Program-made: the position numbers and the translations under genes
Assembly: GCA_002914805.1 (NCBI GenBank)
Contig: JXTB01000323.1
Span: forward strand, 274,031 to 338,030
DNA length: 64,000 nt
Reading direction: 5' to 3'
DNA from: Parasponia andersonii
Taxonomy: Eukaryota > Streptophyta > Magnoliopsida > Rosales > Cannabaceae
In this document: one piece after another, positions 34,547-47,972 of the stretch
Numbering within the stretch: the stretch's first letter is position 1
Layout of the letters: each line of letters opens with the position of its first letter
The notes under the pieces: model-generated
Told to the model about the DNA's origin: nothing
The model's input: only the letters and a program-made list of their open reading frames with translations
The model's database searches: none

Positions 34547-36291
34547 TCTATTAGAAGCATGGACGAGATTTTATGTTTTCTTACTTGGTTCAACCATGAA
34601 TTGATCCTAACCGTGCATTATCTTTTGATCAAACGGTTGATAACCGTCCAGTTCTCATAGACAGGGCTTTTTCTTTGGTAAACACATGCTTGCTTTTCTG
34701 TCACATGATCTTGTTCTCTATCTTTTACTCAATTACACATAGCTTCTTTATTTCTCTCTTTTTCATTTTAAAGGGTGAAGCAGCTGACTCTGCAATTATA
34801 CTTTTCCTTCACATTCTTGGAGATTCTTCTTCTACTCTTTTGTCCCTGTTTTCCATTTTAACAGGTATTTGTTTTCTGGATAAGTTTTGGAAGAGTTTTC
34901 TATGTGGTTTTGGGAATTGGTTGGGCCTGGTCTAATAGAATATGGGGTGGGATGTAAGTATTCTGGGTTGGAGGAGAGGTGGAATTTGGAGGAGGAAAAA
35001 AACAAAAAACAGAGTATTAGGTGTACCTACGGAGTAAATTACATCTCTCTCTAACTAATTAAAAATTTTTGGGAGAAGTACTAGCAAATGAATCACTCAA
35101 AATTTTGGAGCTTCAAGGTTTATGGTATTTGGCAGATTCGAGGAATTCTAAAGTTTCTATCATCTTTTATAGAATATTGTATAAGTTGTTCTTTCTATAT
35201 GTGTAACTTATTTGTTTATTTTTACGTGTAGGTAGAGAATGCAGGCTGCATGCTTGCTATAATGACTCGCTACAATGTGAAGAACTAACCTAACACATAG
35301 GCTTTCATCTTTTCTCTTCCTTAGAGCAAAGGTACTTTAATTTTATAGCTACACTTGCTCTGTTTTATGATAAAACAAATGGCCTATGGCTTGTTTATGT
35401 GGAAGAACTAACCTGACACATAATATGGTGGTAGCTTGATGTGTAATAGAGTACCCTGATTCCCTGAGATGTACAAAACTGTATAGAAAAGTAATTTGAG
35501 TGCAAGATCGAAGTATTACTCAACTCTAGCTTCTTCAAGAGCGGGAAAAACTCCATTGTTCTCATGTTCTTGCAAGTGTTTGAGAAATCTAATAAATTAT
35601 TGTTTGGGTATCTAATCATTTGTTAGTTTTACTTCATTCTTTTTTTTTTCTTTCTCCTATATCTGAGTGGATCCTAATCCTTCCTAACATAATTGCACAT
35701 GGTCAGATTTTGCTAGAAGAAGTAAAATAAAGCAATAAAAGAATATTTAAAGTCAAGGAATTGTTACCTCAGTACTATTTTAGGGTACAATTCAACATAA
35801 ATTGTAGTTTTTCTTCGTAGGTATACTAACATAGAAGCAGTTGTCGGTTATCCTAGGAAAAAAAAAATGGATAAAATATTTTTGAATTATATTAATTGGA
35901 GTTTTGTGGATATGGCTTGTAGGATAGTTGTCCCAAGATTTAACTCATTTGGCAAAGTGCAAAAGACCTTTGAAAGTACTAATATTAACAAGTCTTATAA
36001 ATAGTTTCATTATTTCTTCCTAATTGGAATCAGTCTAAACAGGTTTAGCTCTTAAGCCCTCGGTATATATTGCTTTGTCAGGCTCATGCTTTTCCATTCA
36101 AAATATGATCTGCGAGGTTGAGTGCACTGTTTTATTGCAGTTTTTTTTTTTTTTTTGAAAAGTAATACAATTTCATTAAAGTCACGTGAGGAACAATAAC
36201 CAATTAAGTTACATATTTCAGTTAATTCTTGCATATTTCCTATATTATTCTTTTTTTTGAAAATGCTTAACTTGGGCACATTATTAAACTG

Positions 36292-36397
36292 GTGTATATA
36301 TATATATATAGGGCGTATTTTGTTTTAACTTATACATATGTATTATATATATATATATATATAGGGCGTATTTTGTTTCAACTTATACATATGTATT
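36292..36397. repeat. Tandem pair, period 53 bp, with (TA)n
   Basis: 'gggcgtattttgttt(t/c)aactt' plus 'atacatatgtatt' occurs at 36311 and 36364, each preceded by a TA run. Confidence 0.9.
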
Positions 36398-37294
36398 GTT
36401 TTGACTAATTAAAATTTATCATACATGTCTTTTTATAGATAAAAATAAGAATGAAATAACATTAATGATATATATTTTTTCATGCACGTCATTATAATTA
36501 TTAGATTACTGTTAAATGATAATTCAACGGTTAAAAAAATATTATAACAAAAAAAAGACATATATTTGATTGGCAACCATATATTTTATATATCCTTTAT
36601 AGTCCAATCTACCAATTTTAGTCCTCTTTGAAATCGAACAGATCCCATGTTCTCTTTCGGAACTAATATTTGGTAATATGGTAAATTCCACATGGTAAAA
36701 TGGCGATAACAATAGTCATTAGGTAAATTTGAAGAAATACGATGTTGAGAGAATATAGTAAAAGTTCTAGTTGCTGATGAGCCCGAGTGATCTTATTTTT
36801 ACCATATTATTCATTTCATAACATTTTAAATAATTTCTAAAAGAGATGATTTTGTCATTTCACATAAAAAATAAAAAATAAATAAGAAAGACTTGAATCC
36901 TATGGGCTGCAGAGGAGAGCTCGTCCCTACGTCTCTACTTTTTTTTTTTCCCCCCCCCCTCTCAAACCCTCTTTCCAAACAAAGGATTTAGCATCCCTCC
37001 ACTCATTTCTATCCTCCCACAAATCCCTCCTACCAAACGTAACTATGAGTGTAAGATGCAATAAAGGTAACAATACAATGTCAACTACGTGAGGTATGGG
37101 CATGTGAGGCTACGGTCTTGTAACTCTTGTTCGCATTGAACACATGAATGAACATTTTACAATGGACCCAACGTGATGAAATTCACAGGTTACTACTAGC
37201 CACTTGTTCAAACTTTGAATGATGTTGGATATATCTTATGTTCCACATTTTACTCATATCTTGTTGAGAATCGGCGTTTCATACAATAAAAATT

Positions 37295-37465
37295 GAAGGA
37301 TATTACGGTGCAACACATTGATTAATGTTAATCTTAAGAGAGAGACCATATGAATCGTTTTATTATAAATAGTGGAATAGAAGAATATTATAATGAAACG
37401 CATTGATTAATATCAGTCTTATAAACGAGACCTATATAAATCGTATCATTCTAAATGGTGGAGAA
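37295..37465. repeat. Diverged tandem pair, period about 85 bp
   Basis: Units start 'gaaggatatta' (37295) and 'gaagaatatta' (37380). Both contain 'cattgattaat' and 'aaat(a/g)gtgga'. It is non-coding. Confidence 0.7.
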
Positions 37466-38147
37466 TAGTCGCGTTATGTACATGCAGTATTTTTTTCTCA
37501 AACGTCTTCATGGATGTTTTTTGTTGTTTTTCCTTTTAATTTGTTCTTTCACACTAAAATCTATGGATAAGTCTTCGTAGATAGAAGGCAGGTTTCCAAC
37601 TACCCACATCACTCAATTATTTGAATATTGGAAGCGAAGTTGGACTCTCCTCAGGCAAAGTTCGATCTGTCTTTATCAAAAGAAAAATGTTCTCCACTCC
37701 TCTCCATTTATTGGCCGCTGCTTTAGTTTAATACAAACAATTTGCACCAGAATCTGCTATAACAGTTAAGAATACCCCATGTTAAATCTCAAAAATGCTC
37801 GAACAAAAGAGTATTTTTACTAAGAGCAAAAGTCAAAATTGCTTGATTCTAATTCTAAATTTACCAACCAATGTTATAAGAATAATGGAGAGTGTAATAA
37901 AATATTTATCAAATTTTAGTGAATATTCAATCAGTGAATATAATTAATTTATTTATGATAAATTTTAATATACTAATTAAATTATATTAACTCAAATATC
38001 ACGAATGTTAGTATTAAAATCGTGTTAAAATAAAAAAGATATATAATAACTAAAATAAAATAAACCATAATCGTTCAAAATTTTTTTATAAATAATCAAA
38101 CAAAAGAAAACAAAGTTTAGCATCTTTTCCTAATCATGGATTTCGCA

Positions 38148-40205
38148 CTACCGAACAATTGACCGAGGAGAGGTTGAAGTTGAACCATCTTCCACGTCAG
38201 CATCCCCGTCATCACCAAAAGTCGAAAACGTGCTTGCTTTCTCGAAAAGCGACGACGTTGGATACGAATGCGCGTAATCCTCAAACCCGCCACCACCGCC
38301 GCCTTTCTTCCCATCAAACCCATCGGGCGGCGGAACCGTCTCGGGCAGCGGCGCCTCCCCTTCCAAGTACCTAACCACGTGTCTCATAGTGGGCCGGGCC
38401 TCAGGCCTGTCATTAGAACACAACAGGGCCAACTTGATCACCACAACAGCCTCAAGCTCATCAAACACGCCCCCTAATCTAGGGTCCACCACATCCAAGA
38501 CGGCTCCAACTCTCCACTTCTCCCACACCCAATCCACCAGAATGAGCTCCTCGGGCAGAGCTTTGGGCTCAATGGGCCTCCTCCCGCACACGGCCTCCAA
38601 CAAAAGCCCACCAAATGCAAACACATCCGAGCTCGTCGTGGGCTTCCCTGTTCTGGTCAGCTCCGGCGCCAGGTACCCCAACGTTCCCACCACCCTGGTG
38701 GTCGTGGGGTTCGAACCGTGCTCGTACAGCTTGGCTAGGCCAAAGTCACCGAGCCGGCCGTTCAGCTCCGAATCTAGCAAGACATTTCCGGCCTTGATGT
38801 CTCTGTGGATCACAGTCTGTTCCCACTCCTCGTGGAGATACAGGAGGCCATAGGCTGTTCCCTTAATGATCTTAAACCTCTGTTCCCAGCTCAAGACCAG
38901 CTTCGGCTCATCGAAAAGGTACTTGTCTAGGCTTCCATTAGGCATAAAGTCATAAACCAGTAATAGATCTCCTCTACGGCGACACCATCCGAGGAGCTGT
39001 ACTAGGTTCCTATGTCGAAGCCGACCGATACTAGAGATCTCCGACACGAATTCTTGGAGGCCCTGTTTCGATTCGTGGGAGATTCGCTTAACGGCGACTT
39101 GGGTGTTCGAGTTTGGTAAGGTCCCTTTATAGACTCGACCAAAGCCTCCGAACCCGAGAAGCTCCTTGTCTCTGAAACCTCTAGTCGCTTCCTTCAGCTC
39201 TTTGTACGAGAATCTGTGCGGTCCTATGTCTAGCTCCCAAGCTTCAATGACATCCCTGTTCTTGATTTTTCTGATGATGTAAAAGACTGTCCCGGAGACC
39301 AAGATGGTGAAAACCAGAGCCGCCATCAAAACGGTGAGTACTAGAGTTGTGTGGGATTTTTTGGGGGCAGGGAGGGATGGTAATGCGTTTAGAGCCAGAG
39401 ATTTGGCCTCTCCATTGATCTTGAAGCTCCATCCGAAGATGTAGTGTGAGCTAGCGAGAAGCCCAGTTGAGGAAGAGAACCCCACAAACATGGAGTCCTC
39501 GAAAAATGGAGAAAGATCCACATCGAAGGAGAGAATCGAAGAACTGGGTTTTGTAGAGAAAGGGGAAAGCTTTATACTCAGTTGGGTCTTATCGCCATCG
39601 TAGTCGATCCAGGCTTGGATTACCTTGCCGCTTTTGAGGCTCAGGTCTTGTCGTTTTGACCCATTTTTGTCGTCGAAAAACGAGGCCGGAGTAGATGCGT
39701 TTGAGACCAAGCTGTTGATGTCGATCCCAACATGGTTGTCGTTTATGTCACCGAACTCGAAGTCCTGTACGGTGTCGAACTCAACGGCGAAGATGTGGTT
39801 CGAGAAATTTCCCATGTCGGTGGAGTTGAGCAAGCCGAGGTACTGGCTTGGGAGAGCCCCGCGGAGGTCCTTACTCGGCGAGATCGTGAACGCGAAGCCA
39901 TGGCCGCCGAGCTTAGGGTACTCGGGGACTATGGCGAAGGCGAAAGCGGTCGAAAAGGAGAGAGCTTTTCCTGTCGTTGAGTTCTTCAACATAAACGGCG
40001 TCGAGTAAAACGCGTGGCCGAGCACTCGAAGGGTGTCGTTTGTGAGCTTGAGTATGCCATTTTTGTCGATCTTTGAGGACCCATCTAAGGTTAAGTTGGT
40101 ACTACCCACATGGTCAAAACCCGCGAAGAAGAGCTCTTCGGGCTCGGACTCAACTGGGTTTTGGAGAAGAAGGAAAACCCAGATCAGAATCAAGATTTTT
40201 TCCAT
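38148..40205 (-). CDS. L-type lectin-domain receptor kinase (LecRK), intronless
   Basis: A single-exon membrane receptor of 685 residues. Residues 1-20 are a signal peptide. A legume-lectin ectodomain spans about 22-268, with VEFDT (141-145) and the [10 protein letters not shown] metal/sugar-loop block (155-164). The transmembrane helix is about 287-311, followed by a basic stop-transfer RKIKNR. The Ser/Thr kinase spans about 345-618: Gly-rich loop GFGGFG (351-356), K373, HRD 467-469 (RD type), DFG 487-489 and APE 513-515. The tail has a Gly run (635-640) and a Ser/Thr-rich end. All catalytic motifs are present, so the kinase should be active. The family acts at the plasma membrane in perception of extracellular cues and in immunity; the ligand is unknown. 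Domain order and intron loss fit the LecRK-IV-like group. The start is the first ATG, followed at once by the signal peptide. Confidence 0.97.
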   Translation of the reverse strand: MEKILILIWVFLLLQNPVESEPEELFFAGFDHVGSTNLTLDGSSKIDKNGILKLTNDTLRVLGHAFYSTPFMLKNSTTGKALSFSTAFAFAIVPEYPKLGGHGFAFTISPSKDLRGALPSQYLGLLNSTDMGNFSNHIFAVEFDTVQDFEFGDINDNHVGIDINSLVSNASTPASFFDDKNGSKRQDLSLKSGKVIQAWIDYDGDKTQLSIKLSPFSTKPSSSILSFDVDLSPFFEDSMFVGFSSSTGLLASSHYIFGWSFKINGEAKSLALNALPSLPAPKKSHTTLVLTVLMAALVFTILVSGTVFYIIRKIKNRDVIEAWELDIGPHRFSYKELKEATRGFRDKELLGFGGFGRVYKGTLPNSNTQVAVKRISHESKQGLQEFVSEISSIGRLRHRNLVQLLGWCRRRGDLLLVYDFMPNGSLDKYLFDEPKLVLSWEQRFKIIKGTAYGLLYLHEEWEQTVIHRDIKAGNVLLDSELNGRLGDFGLAKLYEHGSNPTTTRVVGTLGYLAPELTRTGKPTTSSDVFAFGGLLLEAVCGRRPIEPKALPEELILVDWVWEKWRVGAVLDVVDPRLGGVFDELEAVVVIKLALLCSNDRPEARPTMRHVVRYLEGEAPLPETVPPPDGFDGKKGGGGGGFEDYAHSYPTSSLFEKASTFSTFGDDGDADVEDGSTSTSPRSIVR

Positions 40206-40248
40206 GAAAATGGATGGAGCTTAGGTTTGAGAATTGCAGGGTGGTAAA

Positions 40249-40258
40249 GTATATATGT
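40249..40258 (-). promoter_or_regulatory. Candidate TATA box of LecRK gene
   Basis: 'acatatatac' on the minus strand lies about 45 bp upstream of the ATG at 40205. Confidence 0.45.
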
Positions 40259-40269
40259 ATTGAGATAAT

Positions 40270-43200
40270 GGGTTGGTGTTCGAATATTTGAAAATTGTCG
40301 TTTTTTTTTTCCCCTCTATTTACTATTGGGATTGAACTTTAGGCCGGTTATGGATGAAGATGAAAGGAAAGGAGAGAAGTGGTGATGGGGATTGGGAATG
40401 TTGTTAATTTAGGTAATGTGGGATTTTTGGGTTTGAGATTTGACATGGGAGATGGCGATGTAAGAGCACCTTACCAATACAACTTGAGAGCCATTACAGC
40501 CTCAAGTACAACCTCAACAACCAAATTTGAAACCACAGATTGGTAAAAGCCAAACTGGCTACTGCCTACTCTGCTTTATGGAATTTCTAACATTCATAAC
40601 TCAGCCCCTCTTCTTCCTTCAAATTACTCTTCTTTCTTTATATTTTAGTTTTAATCTTAAGCTTTGTTTATTTATGAGCTACTAAGTGCTACTAATTTCA
40701 CATTGTTCTTGTTAATTTGAACCGTACTTACAATTTTAATAAGTGTTTTAAAGCGTTTGAACTTGGTCTTTGTATCATTTTTCACTCCATCAAAATCTTA
40801 CTGACCTGTGGTTTGAACTTGCAGTAGTACTTCGGGACTGATCAAAGTTTCTTTGTGAAATTACTCTGGTTTCGGTCAAATTTAGATATAAAACTTGAGA
40901 GTAATATTTGAGTTATCAGGTCTAATCTAGGTTCCTTTTACTGAATAATTTGTATCAATAGATTGTACCAATTGATTTGTCATCGTTAATTGTTAATGTA
41001 ATTTAATATACAAGTCAATTGTTATATTTCACTTCATATGCAAGCAATACTTGAACTACTAAAATTTAGAACTTGCTTAAAAAAAAAGTTTAGAAGACCA
41101 AATAGGAAATATGAATCACGTGAAGACCTTTTATAGTTTTATTTACTCTTTTGTTTTTCCGAAAACAACCTTTTATTTACTTGACCTATGGCTAATAACT
41201 CATTTTGCTTGTCGGTAAAATCCCGTGCATAAAGAACATAATTATAGCACTATGATGACAAAAGGTAAGGAGTTCTGGTCATGATTAAGTAGCAAATAAC
41301 GTGCTTAAATGGGTTAACCTTCAAATAAAGTACTTTATTAGTTTATTTATTAAGAGAAAAACCATATACATCACTTTTACAAAAGGTCTAGGTAATAAAG
41401 CAAAAGACTGCTACGATTGGTGATTAGTGATATTTATTCTCACTTATTACCCGGCATTGATGATAATATATAGAACAATCAACAATATCATGAACTAATA
41501 AAACAAAGAACACTCATTATCAAGTAATAAATTCTTTTCCTCTAATTTTGCACCATATTATATCATTATGATGATAATGAATATTGCTTGGTGCTAAATG
41601 AAAATTGACCAATAGCAGCTTAAATACGCTGTACTACTACTATTGAAAATAAAAGTTCTCCACCTTTACAACTATATAATAAGACCGAAAAAAAAAGAGT
41701 AAGGTTTAAGATGTTGTCCACTCCTAAAATACCAAACACGTTTACCATAATTCAAATTGCTATAGTTTATGGTGGGACACTAGGATCCAGATCGTAATGT
41801 CTCAGTATATTCGGTGAAATAGGGCATGGAACTTCCTCCCTCTTGTAGGCATTACACATATTTTTCTACTTTAAATTATGATTTTTCTTGAATAATTGGA
41901 ACATATGTAAATAATTTACTCTTACATGACCATCAAATTTTCTAACAGTTGTTGGTTGGGAACCTAAAGAGTGAACGTAGAAACTAGAAAGCCACTTCAA
42001 CTACTCGAAAAATACCCATGAATAATTAGCTAACAAATTGCCTTCTTTTCTTCCTCCACAAGGCATTTTGCTGCTGAACCTGCCCTCAGTTTGGCATCAT
42101 TTTATTAGTTAAAATATACAGCTAGCCATGTTTAAGTCAAGGAAAAAAAGTAACGATAGATTAAACTAAGACAATATACGTTATGGTTTCGCAAGGGAAG
42201 CGTCTTCTTTGATTTCTTTTTAGGCAATTTTCACGATGAAAAAATGAATGGATCCATAATTATTTTCAAAATAAATTCTCATCGTCAAAATTACTTAGAT
42301 ACCATATTTTCTAACAAATTCTAAAATATATTTTCTTCTTACAAACGACAAATTATTTTAGCTACCACCACTATTGTAGCACTCCGCTACTACTGTCGGT
42401 CCCGATCCTGATTCTTTCGCCATCTCTATGTGACTAGGATTGAAAACTTTCAACTGTAGTTGTACTTGTTATATCGCCTCTTTAGACCATTCTGACTGAT
42501 TTTCTACTGGTGGTTAGAAAATTTCAAACTCAATAAAAAAAAATTGGATAAGGTCAAGACACCAATTGAAAATTTTTTATCGCAATTGAAAATTTACAAC
42601 TAGGATCAAGCCACCAGTCGAAAATTTTTTACCGTAATCGAAAACTTACAACTCCAATCAAATATGGTCGGCCATCTTTTGGTGTTGTCTTTTTCACTCT
42701 TGTCCTTTTGGCTTGATTGAAAATTTTCTACTGAAATGGAGTTAGAGGTAATTTTAAAATTCCGAAATTTTCATTAAATGAGAGTCCTATTTTTATAAAT
42801 GATTTATAGTTCATCATTTTTTTTAATCACATACTTTAAATGAGGGTCAAAATTGATAACGTCTATTTATTTATTTTTTCTTTTAAATGATAAATGATAC
42901 TTAAATGATAAATGATACTTGAATTTGAAAGTTTCATGTGTTAATGTTCCTTAGTTTTTGAACGTGAAAACGATTTTTCCTCAATTAACATTATGCACAC
43001 TCTAAATAGCTATGAAAAATAATAATTATAAGCCAGTCGTACACTAATATTATTTCTTAAGGAGAATGCTAATTAAATACACTTTCTAGATTTAGTGTCC
43101 GACGTATGTATTCCACTGTGATTTTTTTATTAAAAAAATATTATGTATCCTTTTTTACACTTTGTTTTATTAAATATCTATTTTTTTATAACTAAATGAC

Positions 43201-43860
43201 CGAGTATATATATTTTTACACTTAATATATCTACCTATATATCAGATTTAGTCAATGTATGTATTGAGTATATTGGCTTTTATATTAGGTACGTACATCA
43301 TATTTTACACTTAGTCTATAAACTAATATACTTGTTATTTTGTTACAGTATTTGAAAAATGAACATTTACTTAAAATGAGTCTGATATTCAGCCATTTTG
43401 TTATGAGACACTTTGTTATATTATTAAAATGTGAAATTGGATAATAAAATTTATATGTCAAATAGAAAGACTGAGACTGAGAGAGTGTAACAAATAATAT
43501 AAAAGAGAGTGAATTTAATAATTCTTCTATTTCAAATCCAAATCAATCTTGTTTCCATTTTTCAGTTTTTCCTCCCATTTTTTTTTTAAAAATTGTTTTA
43601 GAAAAAGATAGAGAAGAAAAGAAACTTGCATGTTTTTATTAAGTTATTATAACACCTTCTAGTTTAATTATATTGTTATATATAGTTAAACTATGAAGTA
43701 TTATTCTTTATTCTACCATATCTTTCTTTTGATAAAAAGGTGGGCAATTTTAAACTTTCTAGAACCTTTAAACAAAAGCAACTGCATGGCATTACTTGCT
43801 AAAAGTGACTTTATAAAATGTACAAACAAAACGGATTTTCACTAGTATATTTTGCCATCA
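40270..43860. other. Intergenic AT-rich DNA
   Basis: No gene, RNA or bounded element is seen. 42360-42700 has a GC-richer patch with the repeated phrase 'gaaaatt(t/a)(t/a)(c/t)a' in alternating direction ('caattgaaaattt'), probably repeat debris. Confidence 0.45.
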
Positions 43861-44331
43861 GCAGTGGTATTTACGTTACACCAAAATATCTCAACACAAA
43901 AGAAACACTGCCCACAGGTCAAGCTCATCCACATCTTTATGATCATAGTGACAAAAGATAAGTCAGACAACCAGCTAGTCAATACCGAAATGTACATCCT
44001 CATCTGCATCACAAGACTAAAATGAGATAAAACTCAGTAAGTAAAAAGTATGCATGCTTATGAATGCTTTAAAGTCTCATAAAGTTCCTATTGTACCATT
44101 TTCTTTCTTAAACATTTGAGTCTATGAATTTTCCTTAAAAATTATTCTTAGTTGGGGCCCTTAGCAAATTGCTTATCCTGTAAGTCGATAGGCTGTGATA
44201 ACCTTAGGCAGAAACTCTGACTAAAAGTAAAAATAAGGTACGACCGTCGTGTGAGGTTTTTGAAAACTTCTTCCCTCATCAAAGCGACATCCCACACCGC
44301 GCTTATATTGTCATGCTTCAACGAGACACAT
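43860..44331 (-). mobile_element. Older LTR-like fragment, part 1 (interrupted)
   Basis: GC-richer LTR-type DNA ('acgaccgtcgtgtgagg', 'cgacatcccacaccgcg') stops exactly at the insertion site of the 3.6-kb LTR. Joining it across the TSD to 47973 gives continuous sequence of the same type ('cgagacacatcataagatc'). Orientation is inferred from similarity in layout to large Ty3/gypsy LTRs. Confidence 0.45.
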
Positions 44332-47300
44332 TGTCACCCCTAGAAATCTTTAGACTTGTAATATTAGTAGAATTATTATATACTTAGTATCGAATTTTAT
44401 TAAATTTGCATTCACAAATACTTGAAATTATGTAAGTAGTATTATTTTAATATTAAATTTTATTATGTGAGAAAACCATAGTCAATCCTCATTTTAACTT
44501 AGAATTTCTAAGTTAGTTTTCCTTAATAATAAATTGATTTTACAATAATTATATTATGTACATCAATATAATCTAATTAAAAATGTGACATGTTTATCTC
44601 ACATTAAAATTGTTACATTTTATAATCTAAAGCTAATGGTTGCACCAAAATAGTACCATGCCATATTTTGAATTGCTAGGATTTAAGTATATCAATCTAA
44701 GGGTGGAAAATAAGTTATAGAAAAAGTTGAAAAGTAGTAAGATTTTACCTTAGGAAGGTAATAACTTTAAATGAGTGGAATAGAAAAGGAAAGGGATAAA
44801 GTTAATGGGTAATTCAAAAGGTAGGGAAAAAAAAAATCATAATGGAAATGTTCTTTGGAAATTAGTGGCCATAATTCAAAGTAAAAGACATAAACAAAAC
44901 TAATTAGTAACTTTTGTCTCCAAAATAATTCAAAAGTTATAAAAAAAGATTAATATAGTGGAGACTTTCTTTGGGAACTAGTGGTATTAGATTCCAAATA
45001 ATTGAAAAAGAAGAAATATTAGAGATAAAGGTAGTGAATGAGTAAAAAATAAAATAAAAAGTAAGGTAATGGAGTAGGAAAAGAAGATATTTTGACAAAT
45101 TGATAATAATAATGCTTGGATTATTTCATAGAATATGAAAATATGTATTATTGGATACCTTTCATGGATGGCCTATAAATAGATCATTCATTTGGCAATT
45201 CAAATCCATGCTTAACCTTTTAAATTACTTAGCCAAAACTATCTTCATATTTCCAATTATTCTTTCTTAAAAAAAAAAAAGACACTCTTTCTACCTCACT
45301 TTCTTCCAAATTCACAAGAGATACAATATTTTACCTATCGATTCTAGAAATTTAGAATTATAATCAAGAGAATAGAGTACTTAATTTTGTGGTGGAGATG
45401 TAAGAAAGAAGATCCAAACTTGGAAGGTATTTATTCCCTCACCTTGCTTGTTATATAGATTATATAATAGAATAAATAGGTAACAACATATTTGACCTAC
45501 TTTAGATGTTATATAATCTATATTATATTGAGACTTATTTTGTTGATTTCTTAAGCTTCTAAATATGAATACTTCATAATAATAATAATAGTAAAATCAA
45601 AATGACTAAACACAAAAAGTGGAAGATTTTTTTTAGTGTAAGACCCTAAATAAAATATGCATGAAAATGAACCAAACTTAATGATTTAGACTTAGATCCT
45701 TAAGAACAGATTTTTACCCATTAAAAATGCTTTCTAAAAAATTAAAGATGTTTGCTCAAAAATTGGAAGGACTAAAATTAAAAAAATTTTGAGTATTTGG
45801 GTCAAATGTATAATTTTGACAAAATGTGATATGTGAAAAAAATTATTTTAGGCAATTTTAAGACTATTTTAAATTGTAAAGGTAAATAAAGGAAGAATGT
45901 TTAACAAAAAAAAAAAAGAATAATAAGATATAACTCAATAATTACCATTAGAGGGCATAAATGTTAGAAATCTTAAGATTTTGGGTAAAAATATAAATTA
46001 TAAAACCTAANACATGAAATCAATTATAGGAAATAAGTAAGGTATGTTTCTAATTGTATTTTGTCTAAGTTTAGTGATAGACCTAAAAAGCGCGATCAAT
46101 TATAAATAATATTTAGTCTAATTATAATTTTAGATATTAAATTTGTATATCCCTTAGTATGGTTGACTCAATTATTATATTATGACTCTTAATTACGAAT
46201 AAAGAAATTAATCAAGAATAATTTAAGGTATTTGATGAAAAGAAATAGAATTAAGGAAACTTAATTAATTTAGGATGATGTTAATCAAATCAACAACCAA
46301 ATTATTGATATATTAAAAAGATCACTATGATCAAGGTTAAGGAGAATCAAATCTCATCCATTTAAGTGAAAGTATAAATTAGTCAATGAATATAGTGTGA
46401 CATTGTTTCTCAAATGTGAAGTTTTATACTAAATCAAGACTAAGTTTTAAATATTTTACGCCCACTAAGTAAGTAAAAAAATAATAATAATAATAATAAA
46501 AAATAAAAAAATATAAGGCCAGTTTAAATTTTCTCTAACAAATAGTGTATATATACGTCAGGGCAAATTTCGATTTAGACGTATATAATTAACGAGTAGA
46601 ACTAGGACAATCATGCTACGAGGTAAGTACAATTTCACCTATGGCATGGATAGTTGAAAATGTTTCATGTTTACAGTATGATATGTTTGAATTAATTTCA
46701 TGTATTAACTTGTCTTTATATTATTATTGTATGACCTATGTATAATATATACTTATAAAGATACTTTTTCTATGATATAAAAAAAAATAATGTATGCTTA
46801 CTTTACAATATTATCATACTTTAACATACTTTAATAAAAGAAATGCTACGATAGTTGAATATAAGTTTGGGTTCATTGAAGCGTACCCACTCATATTAAA
46901 AAAAAAGGACTAAATAAGATAAAGAATTTAAAGGTGTCGTACCAACCTCCACTAGGTGAGGATATCTGAGGGAAGATAAGACCGACCTCCCCTAAGCGAG
47001 GATTCCCGAGGAAAAGTATGTTTAGATTATGACCGTGGGTGTTTTTAGTTGGGTAGCTCCCCTGATTCCCCATTTGGTAGTGCACACTCGGTACATACAC
47101 CAGGGCCCATAAGAAAGATAAAAGACTTTATAATCAAGAATGAGATAAAATCATGATACAATATCTTATAATAAAGCATAAAGTAATGATTTCATAAAAT
47201 AGCATAATTGAACTTTCAAAAAAAAAAAGAGAGAAATGTTTGTTCATAAGTAAAATATTTTGTGAGAATTTCATTATACTTACTGAGCGAAAGCTCACAT

Positions 47301-47967
47301 TTTATGAGTATCCATGCTATAGGTACCAAAGGAAAGAAACCTCTGATTTGATTGATGGGTTAGCTGGAATTGAGGTGGGGATGATGCGAGGTATGGGCAA
47401 TGGAATACCGCCATTAAAATTTCTTCCGCATATGTTTTATTATGAGACAAATAATTTCAATTATGTAAGCTTGATGTTATTTGAAAACGTACTAATAACT
47501 TGGCATTTTATTTCGTAATACATGATTTAATCAAATTGAACTTGAAAATGTATTTCGATTTAATAGAAGTTAAACAGACGTTTTTTTTAGATATAAAAGA
47601 TAAAATATTTTGATTTAAATAAATGCAAAACATAAGGGATTCTGTCAAAAAGACCTAAACTGTCTAATGAGAGCTTGGGACTTAAGTGGTCCGTATGTAA
47701 CCCCCCTCCTCACCTGGGAGCCCTTTATGGTTGCGCACTATTTAAATCCCCTTAATAAAAAGTTTATAATCAAATTTAAATAAAGGGGACTTAACCATTG
47801 AGAAGTATTTACTTGTTTTCAAAATTTAAGTAAATCGTTAGTTGTGAATATAAATCTCTTAAAAAGAAATAAAAGCAAAAAAAAAAATTCATGAATTTTT
47901 CAACATCTAATTTTTTTTAGGCTAAAAAGGTAAGTAGTTAACGGTCAGAAAAAGTCGGATCGTTATA
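44332..47967 (+). mobile_element. Solo LTR, 3.6 kb, Ty3/gypsy (Tekay-like), TSD CACAT
   Basis: It begins 'tgtcacccctagaaatc' and ends 'gtcggatcgttata'. A perfect 5-bp direct repeat CACAT flanks it at 44327-44331 and 47968-47972. A promoter-like 'ggcctataaatagatc' lies near 45170. Unusually long LTRs of this size and layout ('gcgaaagctcacattttatg' near 47286, 'cctcacctgggagccctt' near 47708) are typical of Tekay chromoviruses. There is no internal coding region. Frames at 46891-47100 and 47240-47518 are LTR sequence. Confidence 0.75.
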
Positions 47968-47972
47968 CACAT

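Larger units (their letters stand above)
34543..38147. other. Intergenic between hAT-derived gene and lectin kinase
   Basis: No gene is seen. 36139-36175 is a T-run followed by 'gaaaagtaatacaatttcat', which resembles the 3' tail of a plant LINE on the minus strand. Two tandem duplications are listed separately. 36890-37050 has a C-rich/T-rich patch ending 'ccaaacgtaac', possibly one end of a decayed MITE. Confidence 0.45.

Noticed and set aside
36139..36250. LINE 3' tail (T-run then 'gaaaagtaatacaatttcat'), similar debris at 57184
   Set aside because: Suggestive only; no coding body and no target-site duplication could be found, so they are mentioned only under intergenic entries.
38117..40224. 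Frames opposite or shifted to the lectin kinase
   Set aside because: They are shadows of the 685-codon gene.
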